Of a stretch of DNA of 64,000 nucleotides, positions 41,441 through 49,480 are shown in pieces; position 1 is the first letter of the stretch; the number at the start of each line of letters is the position of its first letter. A model generated the notes under the pieces. The model saw nothing but the letters and a program-made list of their open reading frames with translations, was not told where the DNA came from and did no database searches. The DNA is from Streptomyces hiroshimensis (GTDB lineage: Bacteria; Actinomycetota; Actinomycetes; Streptomycetales; Streptomycetaceae), in contig NZ_BMUT01000019.1 of NCBI RefSeq assembly GCF_014650335.1, forward strand, positions 1 through 64,000. The letters are read 5' to 3'. A program made the position numbers and the translations under genes.

Positions 41441-41456
41441 ATAGGTCTGGACCAAG
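41441..41456. promoter_or_regulatory. dre-like DasR operator upstream of the chitinase
   Basis: ATAGGTCTGGACCAAG contains the imperfect palindrome GGTCTGGACC and resembles the Streptomyces DasR element (consensus ACTGGTCTAGACCACT). It lies 65-80 bp upstream of the chitinase start, as in other chitin-use genes under DasR. Confidence 0.65.
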
Positions 41457-41671
41457 CCGGTGCTCAGCAACTGCCGACTGCCACCGCTGTCCCGGTTCCC
41501 CTTCCGCTTCGCTGCACTGCCGCGCACGGGAACTGTGCGGCGCACCTCCTCTTGTTCCGTCCGCCGGACGTGCTTCCGTGCACCGCACAACCATGGATTG
41601 GCGGACCGGGCGGGGTGGACAACATGGTGATGGTTCCTACGTCCCGGCAACTCGTCCCGGAAGGGGTAGGC

Positions 41672-43042
41672 ATGAAGACGGCTGCGTCGATTCCGCTGGC
41701 ACCGGGATCGCTACCCCTCCTGGGCCATGCGCTCCCCCTCGTCCGCGACCCCTTGGCGTTCGTGTCGTCCCTGCCCGCCCACGGGGAGATGGTGCGGCTA
41801 CGTCTGGGGACGCGTTCGGTCGTGATGGTGTGCGATGCGAACCTGACCCGCCGGACCCTCCTGGAGGACCACGTCTTCGACAAGGGCGGGCCGCTGTACG
41901 AGCGCATACGCGAGTTGGTGGGCGACGGTCTGGTCTCCTGCCCGCACAGCCGGCACCGGCGGCAGCGCCGCCTCTGCCAGCCGGCCTTCCGCCCCGACCG
42001 GCTCCCCCACTACGCGCCGGCCTTCACGTCCTCGGCAGAGGCCGCTTCCCGGTCCTGGCACGACGGCCAGGTCATCGACGTCACCACCGAGATGATGGCG
42101 CTGACCGCGCGGATCGCGGTGGAGACCATGTTCACCACCGGGCTTCCTCCGGAAGCCGCACAGACGATCATCGTCGACATCAACGCATTGATGGAAACGC
42201 TGCTCTGGCGGGCCATCAGGCCCTCGGTGCTCGAACGGCTGCCGGGCGTGGCGAACCACCGGTACGACCGGGCTCGTGCCCGCCTCCGGCACACGATCGA
42301 CAGTGTCACCGCCGACCGGCGCAACGACCCGGCCGACCACGGCGACCTGCTGTCATCTCTGCAGAACGCCGAGGGCACCGAGGATGCCAAGCGCACCGAG
42401 GACCCCGCGAATCCGGCCGCCGACCGGGAGGGACTCGCCGGCCGGGAACTGACCGATCAGATCCTCACGTTCTTCTTCGCCGGAACGGAGACCACCTCCA
42501 ACACACTCGCCTGGGCGCTGTACCTCCTCGCCGCCCACCCGGAGGTCGAGAGCCGGCTCAGCTCGGAGACCGACCGCGTACTGGCGGGCGCGACGGCCAC
42601 GTTCGCGGACCTGCCCGCCCTCGAGATGGCCCGCCACGTGATCATGGAGACCTTGCGGCTGTACCCACCCGCCTGGCTGGTCACCCGGACCGTGGCCGAG
42701 GACACCGAGCTCGGTGGGATCCGTCTCCCCACGGGAGCCGCGATCGCCTTCAGCCCCTACCTGATCCACCGCCGGCCCGGCCTGTACGAGACCCCGGACC
42801 ACTTCGACCCCGACCGGTGGCGCCGGACCCACCCCGATCGCGCCGCCTACCTTCCCTTCGGCTCCGGTGCCCGTAAATGCATAGGCGCCCGCTTCGCCAT
42901 GGCCGAAGCCGTCCTGGCCCTGGTCACGCTCACCGCCCGCTGGCGTCTGGTCCGCCTCACCGACCGGCCCGTCCGGCCTTTCGCGAAGTCGACGCTGAGC
43001 CCCCGGGGGCTACGGATGCGCGTCACCGCCCGCCACGCTTGA
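41672..43042 (+). CDS. Cytochrome P450 (terpenoid cluster)
   Basis: 456 aa from ATG 41672 with GGAAGGGG upstream; a second ATG at 41624 is possible. The I-helix oxygen motif is FFFAGTETTSN, the K-helix ExxR is METLRLYPPAW, and the haem loop is FGSGARKCIGARFAMAE. The start IPLAPGSLPLLGHALPLVRD resembles terpene and fatty-acid oxidising bacterial P450s. No ferredoxin gene is adjacent. It is the first gene in the diterpenoid-type cluster. Confidence 0.92.
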   Translation: MKTAASIPLAPGSLPLLGHALPLVRDPLAFVSSLPAHGEMVRLRLGTRSVVMVCDANLTRRTLLEDHVFDKGGPLYERIRELVGDGLVSCPHSRHRRQRRLCQPAFRPDRLPHYAPAFTSSAEAASRSWHDGQVIDVTTEMMALTARIAVETMFTTGLPPEAAQTIIVDINALMETLLWRAIRPSVLERLPGVANHRYDRARARLRHTIDSVTADRRNDPADHGDLLSSLQNAEGTEDAKRTEDPANPAADREGLAGRELTDQILTFFFAGTETTSNTLAWALYLLAAHPEVESRLSSETDRVLAGATATFADLPALEMARHVIMETLRLYPPAWLVTRTVAEDTELGGIRLPTGAAIAFSPYLIHRRPGLYETPDHFDPDRWRRTHPDRAAYLPFGSGARKCIGARFAMAEAVLALVTLTARWRLVRLTDRPVRPFAKSTLSPRGLRMRVTARHA

Positions 43043-43118
43043 CCAGTAGGGATGACCAGGCATGCCGCAGGGAGGGGAACCGCGTACCACCACCAGCATC
43101 GAGCCGGCTGCGAAAGGG

Positions 43119-43223
43119 GTCCCGGCGGGAGGGATCCCAGCGAAGGAGATCCCGGCGAAAGGGATCCCGGCGGAGGGAACCCCGGCAGAAGGGAGCACGG
43201 CAGAAGGGAGCACGGCAGAAGGA
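43119..43223. repeat. Seven tandem 15-bp repeats before the IclR regulator
   Basis: Units such as atcccggcgaaaggg repeat with small changes and keep an open frame encoding (I/V/T/S)(P/T)A(K/E/G)(G/E). The array either forms a repetitive N-terminal extension of the regulator (start 43062) or lies in its leader (start 43242). Confidence 0.85.
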
Positions 43224-43241
43224 ATCCCGGAAAGGAGCGCG

Positions 43242-44036
43242 ATGGGCCGTGCCCTGCGGGTCCTGGAATCGGTGTGCCGGGACGCCCGGCCGCGCGGGCT
43301 CAGCGAGATCGCCCGGGAGACGGGCGTGCCGAAAGCGACGACGTACCGCATGCTGACGGCACTGTGCGCCCACGGCATGGTCTCGCGCTGGGACGACAAG
43401 TACGTGCCGGGTGAGCGCCTGGCCGAGCTCGCTTCGGCGCGCACCGCGCAGCGCGACCAGCTGAGCACGCTGCGGGCCACGGCCATGCCCTTCCTCCTCG
43501 ACCTGTACGCCTCCCTGGGCGGCTTCGTGGGCCTGGGCGTGCACGAGGGCAGGCAGGTGCGGTACGTGGAACGCATCCATGGCCGCCGGCTGCAATCCCT
43601 GGTGTCGGAGGTCGGAGAAAGGGTGCCGGTGCACTCCACCTCCATCGGGAAACTGCTGCTTGCCTTCGACCGTGATGCGACGGCGGCCGTCCGGCCCTCT
43701 CACGAGGAATTCGAAGCCGGGCTCGAAACCGAACTCGCGGTGATCCGTCGCACCGGAATAGCCGTCGACCGCCCGGAGTACACCTCAGGAATGCTGACGG
43801 TGACCGCGCCCGTCCTCGGTCCGGACCACCGCGTGCTCGCCGGTGTGACGATCGGTGACAGCACAGGCCGGATGGCGCTGAACCGTGCTGCCGACGAGCT
43901 GCGGCGCACGGCGTTCGCCCTCACTGTCGCCTTGCGCCGGTTCCGCACCGCCCCGCTCCCCCTCTCTCCCGGCCCGGCCCCTACCCGCCTGCAGCGGGGG
44001 CGCGGCAAGGCCGGGAAAGATGGGTGGCGGCGATGA
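43242..44036 (+). CDS. IclR-family transcriptional regulator
   Basis: 264 aa from ATG 43242 with AAAGGAG at 43231-43237. The helix-turn-helix domain runs MGRALRVLESVCRDARPRG to VPKATTYRMLTALCAHGMV. The effector domain has LLDLYASLGGFVGLGVHEG, VPVHSTSIGKLLLAFD and APVLGPDHRVLAGVTIG, as in all IclR proteins. An in-frame ATG at 43062 would add 60 residues made of the pentapeptide repeats; the 43242 start is chosen for its ribosome site and because the domain begins there. It converges on the cyclase gene with a 56-bp overlap. Likely pathway regulator of the flanking terpene genes. Confidence 0.85.
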   Translation: MGRALRVLESVCRDARPRGLSEIARETGVPKATTYRMLTALCAHGMVSRWDDKYVPGERLAELASARTAQRDQLSTLRATAMPFLLDLYASLGGFVGLGVHEGRQVRYVERIHGRRLQSLVSEVGERVPVHSTSIGKLLLAFDRDATAAVRPSHEEFEAGLETELAVIRRTGIAVDRPEYTSGMLTVTAPVLGPDHRVLAGVTIGDSTGRMALNRAADELRRTAFALTVALRRFRTAPLPLSPGPAPTRLQRGRGKAGKDGWRR

Positions 44037-45564
44037 CGGCCGACTGCACGACCGCCGTCGGGGTGAAAAGGGACTTGCCGAGCCATAGTTCGGCGAAGTC
44101 GTGAGGCTCTGCGTCCAGAAAAGGCATGAGGTATCGATGGGCGGCGGCCGCCGTGCGGGACGGAATCGGCGACCGGCGGTCGGCGAGGGCGTCCAGGGCC
44201 AGAATCGCGTAGGCGGTCTCCTCCGGCTGTCCGCCGTCGATTCCCCAGGAGCCGTCGGCGTGCTGAGTGCCGATCAGCCAGCGGCGGGTCGCGGACAGGC
44301 CGAGGTCACCGGATACGGACCGGCCGAGGGCAAAGCTGACATGAGCAGTGGCGTAATAGGGCGACACATGCCACTTGTCCAGCCAGTAACCGTCCGCCGT
44401 ACGGGTGTCGCAGAGAAACCCGATGAGCTTACGGCGCTGCGCCGCGTAGGCGTCCGGCGAGTGGTTGAACGCCTCCAGGAGGCGGGCGTTCACACTGACC
44501 GACGCTCCGCGCTCCCCCGGATAGTGGAAGAAATGGTCGCCTGCTTCGTAGCGCAGGAGGAGGCCGAGCGAGGGCGCGGGGTTCCTTCCGAGGTGGGGCA
44601 GCAGGTTGATGGTCATGGCGGTGGTATCGGCCTCGGGGACGGGGAATTCCCTGCTGAATCCGACCCACCCCCGGCGGTCGAGCTCGCCCGCCAGCGAGCC
44701 GAGGTGAGTCATCGCGCGGGAGGGGAGCAGACCGGCCCGGCCGAGGTGGTAGAGGGACCAGCCGATCTCGAAGGCCTCCATCGGGTGTACCTCGGGCGCC
44801 CCGCCGTCGGCCGAGCGGCAGGAGAGCGCGTCGAGGTAGGCAAGCGCCCGGGGGGAGCCCGTCTTCTGCCACAGGGCCGCAGTGGCCGCCGGGGAGCACC
44901 CCACTGAGCCTCCGGGCGACTGCATCGTCTGCATCATCTGCATCGTCATCGCGGCGCCCGCAAGCGCCTCATCCGGCGCGACCTCCATGCAGTACCGCAG
45001 GGACGGGGAGCCCGGTCCCGCTGCGGAGGCGGCCATTCTGGCGAGTTTGTCCTGCCGCAGGGCGTGGATGTCCGGCCATGCCTGCGGCGGGAGTCGCACG
45101 CCGTGGGCGCGGAGCTGACGGGTCAGTTCCGGCACGACGAATTCGAGCCCGATCGGCTCGTGCGGTCCGCTCGGGCAGCCGCCGCCGGACGCTGACGACC
45201 GCAGATAGCCGACTCCCCGCTCCAGTGCGCCGGTCACCCAGCCGGATGGACCAGATGAACCGGACGGGCCGGGCGGTGCGGTGTCCGCGTAGTCGACGAG
45301 CGCCCGCACGGCCGCCAGGGTCGAGGTGAGGCGGTCGACGGGCAGGCCGATCCGGCCTCCCCAGGAACCGTCCGGATGCTGGCGTGCGCGCAGCCACTGA
45401 AGCGCGCGGGGATAACGCGGGGATCCCCCGGGGGAACGGACGCGGGATACGAACGCCGTGTTGTAACTGTCCGGGCAAGTGCCCGTGTCACCTAGGTGCG
45501 GCATAAGCCGGTTCACCGCATCCTGGATGCGGCGAGCAGGCGGCCGGCCCGAGACGGTCGTCAT
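43981..45564 (-). CDS. Class II terpene cyclase (copalyl-diphosphate-synthase-like)
   Basis: 527 aa. It has an alpha-barrel triterpene/diterpene class II cyclase layout with QW-type motifs QHPDGSWGG (residues 62-70) and QHADGSWGI near the C-terminus. The catalytic acid motif, normally DxDD or DxDTT, is E311-A-D313-T-T: the central Asp acid is kept and the first Asp is replaced by Glu. Length near 500 and DTT ending match bacterial enzymes that protonate GGPP to labdane or halimane diphosphates. A partner class I enzyme is encoded at 46739. No GGPP synthase gene is in the window. Confidence 0.88.
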   Translation of the reverse strand: MTTVSGRPPARRIQDAVNRLMPHLGDTGTCPDSYNTAFVSRVRSPGGSPRYPRALQWLRARQHPDGSWGGRIGLPVDRLTSTLAAVRALVDYADTAPPGPSGSSGPSGWVTGALERGVGYLRSSASGGGCPSGPHEPIGLEFVVPELTRQLRAHGVRLPPQAWPDIHALRQDKLARMAASAAGPGSPSLRYCMEVAPDEALAGAAMTMQMMQTMQSPGGSVGCSPAATAALWQKTGSPRALAYLDALSCRSADGGAPEVHPMEAFEIGWSLYHLGRAGLLPSRAMTHLGSLAGELDRRGWVGFSREFPVPEADTTAMTINLLPHLGRNPAPSLGLLLRYEAGDHFFHYPGERGASVSVNARLLEAFNHSPDAYAAQRRKLIGFLCDTRTADGYWLDKWHVSPYYATAHVSFALGRSVSGDLGLSATRRWLIGTQHADGSWGIDGGQPEETAYAILALDALADRRSPIPSRTAAAAHRYLMPFLDAEPHDFAELWLGKSLFTPTAVVQSAVIAATHLSRPCRAPAAGG

Positions 45565-45700
45565 GATTCATCTTCTAAGTCCCGCCCCGCCTTCCGCACA
45601 AGGAGGCGGTTCGCTGGGCGAACCGAAGGGTTGCCGGGCCGGTGCCGCAACGGCATTCTGCAGATCCCGGCATTGCAGGGCGATCGACCGACCGCAGTTG

Positions 45701-45740
45701 CCTCCTGTCCGGAGAAGTTGCTTCCTGTCCGGAGAAACGG
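45701..45740. promoter_or_regulatory. 20-bp direct repeat upstream of the Rieske oxygenase gene
   Basis: Two successive copies of c(c/t)tcctgtccggagaa plus four bases, period 20 (two helical turns), end 10 bp before the Rieske start. Each copy includes the palindrome tccgga. It could be a regulator site, for example for the IclR protein; the second copy also supplies the GGAG ribosome site. Confidence 0.5.
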
Positions 45741-45749
45741 TCTCCACCG

Positions 45750-46712
45750 ATGACGATTTCCCAGCTCCCTTATCCCGACGGCTGGTTCGTCGTGGCATTT
45801 CGCGATGAACTCCCGGCAGGCCGGGTATTGACGCGACGGTTCATGGGCGAGGACGTCGTGCTGTACCGGACCCGTTCCGGCCTGGTGCGGGCGGTGCGCC
45901 CGTTCTGCCCGCACCTGGGGGCGCATCTCGGTCACGGCGGCACGGTGGACGGCGAGGACATCGTCTGCCCGTTCCACCGCTTCGCCTATTCTCCGGACGG
46001 GACGTGCGTACGTACGGAGTACGGCACTCCACCGCCTCGCGCCCGCCTCACACTGCGGGAGGTACGCGAGGTCGACGGCGCCCTCGCCCTCTGGCACCAT
46101 GCCCGAGGACTTCCGCCGGCCTGGGAGATACCCCCTTCGACACCGGCGGCGTTCAGCCCGGCCGGGCACGTCGTGCACACGGTGGTCGCTCACCCCCAGG
46201 ACGTCATGGAGAACGCCATCGACACCGGGCACGGCCGGCCCGTGCACCGCATGGATACGGAAGTCCGGCGCATCCGGTGCACGGGAAACACGATGGAGGT
46301 CGACCTCTCGACGTCTCCCGCCGGAGTCCGCAGCAACGGCTACCTGGTGGCCAACCAGGTCCACTACGACTTGCAGGTTCACGGCCTCGGATGGCTGGCC
46401 GCCAGGGCAAGCATTCCCAAGCTGCGTTCCTGCATCCGCTTCTGGACCATGCCGACTCCCGTGGACCCGCGCCATATCGAACTGCGGATCGCCGTGAACG
46501 TGGAGGAGGCGGCCGGAATCGCCCTGCCGCATTGGGCGACCAAGCTGCTCAGCAAGGCGTTCGCCCCATTGATCAACCGCGACGGGTCCAAGGACTTCCC
46601 GATCTGGCGGCACAAGACGTATATCGAGCACCCCAAATTGGCCAAGGGAGACGGTCCCATCATGGAGTACCGCCGCTGGGCCGGTCAGTTCTACAGCGAG
46701 GCGAGCTCCTGA
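45750..46712 (+). CDS. Rieske [2Fe-2S] non-haem iron oxygenase
   Basis: 320 aa from ATG 45750. The Rieske cluster motif is CPHLGAHLGHGG followed by VCPFHRF (CxH...CxxH). The mononuclear iron site is suggested by NAIDTGHGRPVHRMD, with two His at the expected position after the cluster. This layout matches KshA-like and other terpene/steroid oxygenases. It is followed by the class I terpene synthase 26 bp downstream, so oxidation of the terpene product is likely. No reductase gene nearby. Confidence 0.9.
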   Translation: MTISQLPYPDGWFVVAFRDELPAGRVLTRRFMGEDVVLYRTRSGLVRAVRPFCPHLGAHLGHGGTVDGEDIVCPFHRFAYSPDGTCVRTEYGTPPPRARLTLREVREVDGALALWHHARGLPPAWEIPPSTPAAFSPAGHVVHTVVAHPQDVMENAIDTGHGRPVHRMDTEVRRIRCTGNTMEVDLSTSPAGVRSNGYLVANQVHYDLQVHGLGWLAARASIPKLRSCIRFWTMPTPVDPRHIELRIAVNVEEAAGIALPHWATKLLSKAFAPLINRDGSKDFPIWRHKTYIEHPKLAKGDGPIMEYRRWAGQFYSEASS

Positions 46713-46738
46713 CGGATCGGTGATACGGAGGTACGGAG

Positions 46739-47806
46739 ATGCGGCGCCTGAACCGGTTCTTCTGCCCGCTTCCCCTGCAGATAAGCCCCGATGCCGAACG
46801 GGCGCGCGCCCATACCAGGGCATGGTGCCAGGAGATGGGAATGGCGCGGACCGAGGAGGCGGCAGACCTCTGGGACACCTACCGCCTGGACCTCTGGGGC
46901 TCCTGCGTGTGGTGGTACTGCACCGGCGACCTGCTGGACCTGGTCACCGACTGGGGGACGTGGGGCGTCATGCTCGACGACGTCCTGGAAGTCCACGACC
47001 CCGGCCTCATCCGCGGTGCCGTCGACGAGATGAACGAGATCTTCGAGCGCAACGACCCCGACGCACTCGGGGACGACTCCGGCCCGTTCGCGGTGGCCTT
47101 GTCCGACCTGTGGCGGCGCACCCGGGACCATGGCATGTCGCTCCGCTGGCAGCGCCGCACCGCCAGCCGCTTCAGCCGCTTCCTCGACTCCTACCTCCGC
47201 GACGCGGCCTACCGCCGGGACGGCGTCTGGCCCACGGTCGAGCACTACCTGGACAACCGGATCTGGTCGACCGCCTCCCTGGCCAACATGTGCTTCAACG
47301 ACCTCGAGCACCGCTGCGATCTCAGCGACGACATCGTCATGCACCCCGTCCTCCACGCCATGCAGCGCGCCACGGGCGACCACATCGCCCTCGTCAACGA
47401 CATCACCGGCGTGCACCGCGAGGCCTCGTGGAACGACCACATCAACGTCGTTCCCCTCATCCAGCGCCAGTACCGGTGCACCCAGGAGGAGGCCATCGCC
47501 CGGGCCGTCACGATGGCCGACCAGCGCATGCACGCCTTCCTGGCTCTCGAGCGCGCGCTGCCCGACCTGTGCGCCCACCTCGACGTCACCCCCGAGGAAC
47601 GCGAGTGCATCGGCCACCTGATCCGCGGGCTGCGCTCGTGGCTGAGCGGCAACATCGAGTACCACCTCATCTCGCCGCGCTACGAGGAACGCCCCCTGCC
47701 GGCCAGCCGGCACACCGCCGCCTGGATGACCGACGCCTTCTGCGTCCCCACCCCTGCCCCCATCCCTGCCTCCATCCCTCAAGGACTCACCGCCAGCACC
47801 ACGTAG
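46739..47806 (+). CDS. Class I terpene synthase
   Basis: 355 aa from ATG 46739 with ACGGAGGTACGGAG upstream. The metal motifs are LDDVLE (D80 D81 xx E84, a DDxxE variant of DDxxD) and N220-D-I-T-G224-V-H-R-E228, the NSE triad with Gly in the second position and the conserved Arg before Glu. The N-terminus FFCPLPLQISPDAERAR is typical of bacterial sesqui- and diterpene synthases. Given the class II cyclase next door, it probably ionises the cyclised diphosphate to a labdane-type diterpene. Its 3' end overlaps the convergent antiporter gene. Confidence 0.92.
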   Translation: MRRLNRFFCPLPLQISPDAERARAHTRAWCQEMGMARTEEAADLWDTYRLDLWGSCVWWYCTGDLLDLVTDWGTWGVMLDDVLEVHDPGLIRGAVDEMNEIFERNDPDALGDDSGPFAVALSDLWRRTRDHGMSLRWQRRTASRFSRFLDSYLRDAAYRRDGVWPTVEHYLDNRIWSTASLANMCFNDLEHRCDLSDDIVMHPVLHAMQRATGDHIALVNDITGVHREASWNDHINVVPLIQRQYRCTQEEAIARAVTMADQRMHAFLALERALPDLCAHLDVTPEERECIGHLIRGLRSWLSGNIEYHLISPRYEERPLPASRHTAAWMTDAFCVPTPAPIPASIPQGLTASTT

Positions 47807-48876
47807 GCAGCCAGGAGGGAGAGGTGTACGCCGCCCTGGAGCGGGGTGGCGCGGCCCGGGATCACCGTCAGGGTGCCGACGGCGACGGTGAGCGCGAGCA
47901 GGACCATGTGCGTCGCGCCGAGGCCGAGGACGAGCGGGCCGTCCAGCCATACGGAGGCGACCGCGACGGCGGGGATGGTCAGCCCGATGCTGGCCATGGC
48001 CGAGCCGAGGCCGAGGTTGAGGCTGGTCTGGACGCGGTCGCGGCGGGCGGCCCGCAGGGCTGCGATGGTTTCGGGGAGCAGCACCAGCAGGGCGATGACG
48101 ACGCCGACGACGGAAGCCGGGAGGCCCGCGGCGGCCACGCCGGACTCGATGGCCGGGGAGACCCCCTTGGCCAGGCCGACGACCGAGACCAGGGCGACGG
48201 CGAGCAGGCCGAGGCTGGTCAGGGCGGTCCGGGCCGTGGGCGGGTGGGCGTGGTCGGTGTCGATGACCTCGCCCTGGGCGGTCACCGGGAGGAAGTAGTC
48301 ACGGTGCCGTACGGTCTGGGTCGCCACGAACAGTCCGTAGAGGAGGAGCGAGGCCACCGCGGCGAAGACGAGCTGGGCCGGGGAGAACTGCGGGCCCGGG
48401 GTGCTGGTGGTGAAGGTCGGCAGGGCCAGGCTCAGCCCGGCCAGCGTGGCCACGGTGGCGAAGGCGGCACCGGTGCCTTCCGCGTTGAACACCGCGACGC
48501 GGCGCCGGAGCGCGCCCACCAGGAGGGAGAGGCCGACGATGCCGTTACAGGTGATCATGACGGCGGCGAAGACGGTGTCGCGGGCCAGGGAGGCGCTCTT
48601 GTCGCCGCCGTCGGCCATGAGCGTGACGATGAGGGCCACTTCGATGACCGTCACCGCGACGGCGAGGACGAGCGACCCGAAGGGTTCGCCGACCCGGTGT
48701 GCGATCACCTCCGCGTGATGCACGGCGGAGAGCACGGCACCGGCCAGGCAGCAGCTCACCAGGGCCACCGCCCCGGCGGACAGCGACCGCCCCCAGGTCA
48801 GGGCCAGGACGACGGCGGCAAGCGCCGGAACGAGGGCGGGCCAGCGCGCAGCGAGCATACGGAGCCGAGAGTTCAT
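47779..48876 (-). CDS. chaA: Ca2+/H+ (ChaA-type) cation antiporter
   Basis: 365 aa, about eleven transmembrane helices in two inverted halves. The CaCA alpha repeats are visible as GEPFGSLVLAVAVTVIEVAL and ALLVLLPETIAALRAARRDR, each with the acidic residue that binds the cation. A His/Asp-rich loop (EVIDTDHAHPPTAR) separates the halves. It exchanges Ca2+ or Na+/K+ for protons across the membrane. It is convergent with the terpene synthase and not obviously part of that cluster. Confidence 0.9.
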   Translation of the reverse strand: MNSRLRMLAARWPALVPALAAVVLALTWGRSLSAGAVALVSCCLAGAVLSAVHHAEVIAHRVGEPFGSLVLAVAVTVIEVALIVTLMADGGDKSASLARDTVFAAVMITCNGIVGLSLLVGALRRRVAVFNAEGTGAAFATVATLAGLSLALPTFTTSTPGPQFSPAQLVFAAVASLLLYGLFVATQTVRHRDYFLPVTAQGEVIDTDHAHPPTARTALTSLGLLAVALVSVVGLAKGVSPAIESGVAAAGLPASVVGVVIALLVLLPETIAALRAARRDRVQTSLNLGLGSAMASIGLTIPAVAVASVWLDGPLVLGLGATHMVLLALTVAVGTLTVIPGRATPLQGGVHLSLLAAYVVLAVSP

Positions 48877-49202
48877 ACGGAAAGCTTCGCAGATCAGTGC
48901 TTATGTCCCGTTTTGGAGGGGACGGCGCAGCTGCCGCCTCGGCGGGCCGTCCTCGCCCCTGCCCAGTCCGCGGCTGGTAGGACTGGGCAAGGGCAACGTG
49001 CCTGCAGCGTGCCTGCAACTGCCACGAAGGATCTTCGCCGTCGGATGATCCGAGAAACGCCCGTCACCCGGACGGGTGCGCAAACTCCCCCCATCGGGGA
49101 GCAGGCCAGGGGAACGCGCAAGGGCGAACGTACGACGGGGAACGCACAACGGGATGGAGGCCACCCGGCTGGGTGGCCTCCATCCCGTTCACTATGAAGC
49201 TG
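48877..49202. other. 326-bp stretch without a gene between the antiporter and tRNA-Ala
   Basis: It holds the promoter side of the antiporter gene and a strong hairpin after the tRNA. The open frames here are short and without family features. Confidence 0.6.
49148..49189 (-). terminator. Strong hairpin downstream of tRNA-Ala
   Basis: A perfect 19-bp stem (49148-49166 with 49171-49189, half site beginning AACGGGATGGAGG) with a 4-base loop, 14 bp after the 3' end of the tRNA gene. There is no T-run. It is the likely transcription stop of the tRNA. Confidence 0.8.
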
Positions 49203-49275
49203 TGGAGCTAAGGAGAATTGAACTCCTGACCTCCTGCATGCCATGCAGGCGCTCTACCAACTGAGCTATAGCCCC
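49203..49275 (-). tRNA. tRNA-Ala (anticodon GGC)
   Basis: 73 nt with a complete cloverleaf: acceptor GGGGCTA/TAGCTCC with discriminator A, D arm GCTCAGTTGGTAGAGC, anticodon stem CCTGC/GCAGG with loop ATGGCAT (anticodon GGC), and T arm GGAGTTCAATTCTCC. CCA is not encoded. No integrase or attachment-site duplication is seen next to it in this window. Confidence 0.95.
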
Positions 49276-49480
49276 GCGTTCAGCTGTTCCGCCACTGAAC
49301 TCGTCCCGCTTTCCGCCCGGTCTCCCTGGCGACACCGAGAATATTACACGACCGAGACGATCACGTGTTCACACTGCGGGACTCCATCAACCTGACCGGC
49401 CACGACCTGTTTCTGAGCGGTCGGCACACCACCGATGTGGCAGGTGTGCAGGGAGGGCACCGAGAAGGTAAGCAGTACCC

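Noticed and set aside
43119..43223. Possible CRISPR-like or regulatory repeat array
   Set aside because: The units are contiguous 15-bp coding-like repeats without spacers.
49203..49275. tRNA-Ala as an integration site for a mobile element
   Set aside because: No integrase, excisionase or duplicated tRNA 3' end was found on either side within the window.
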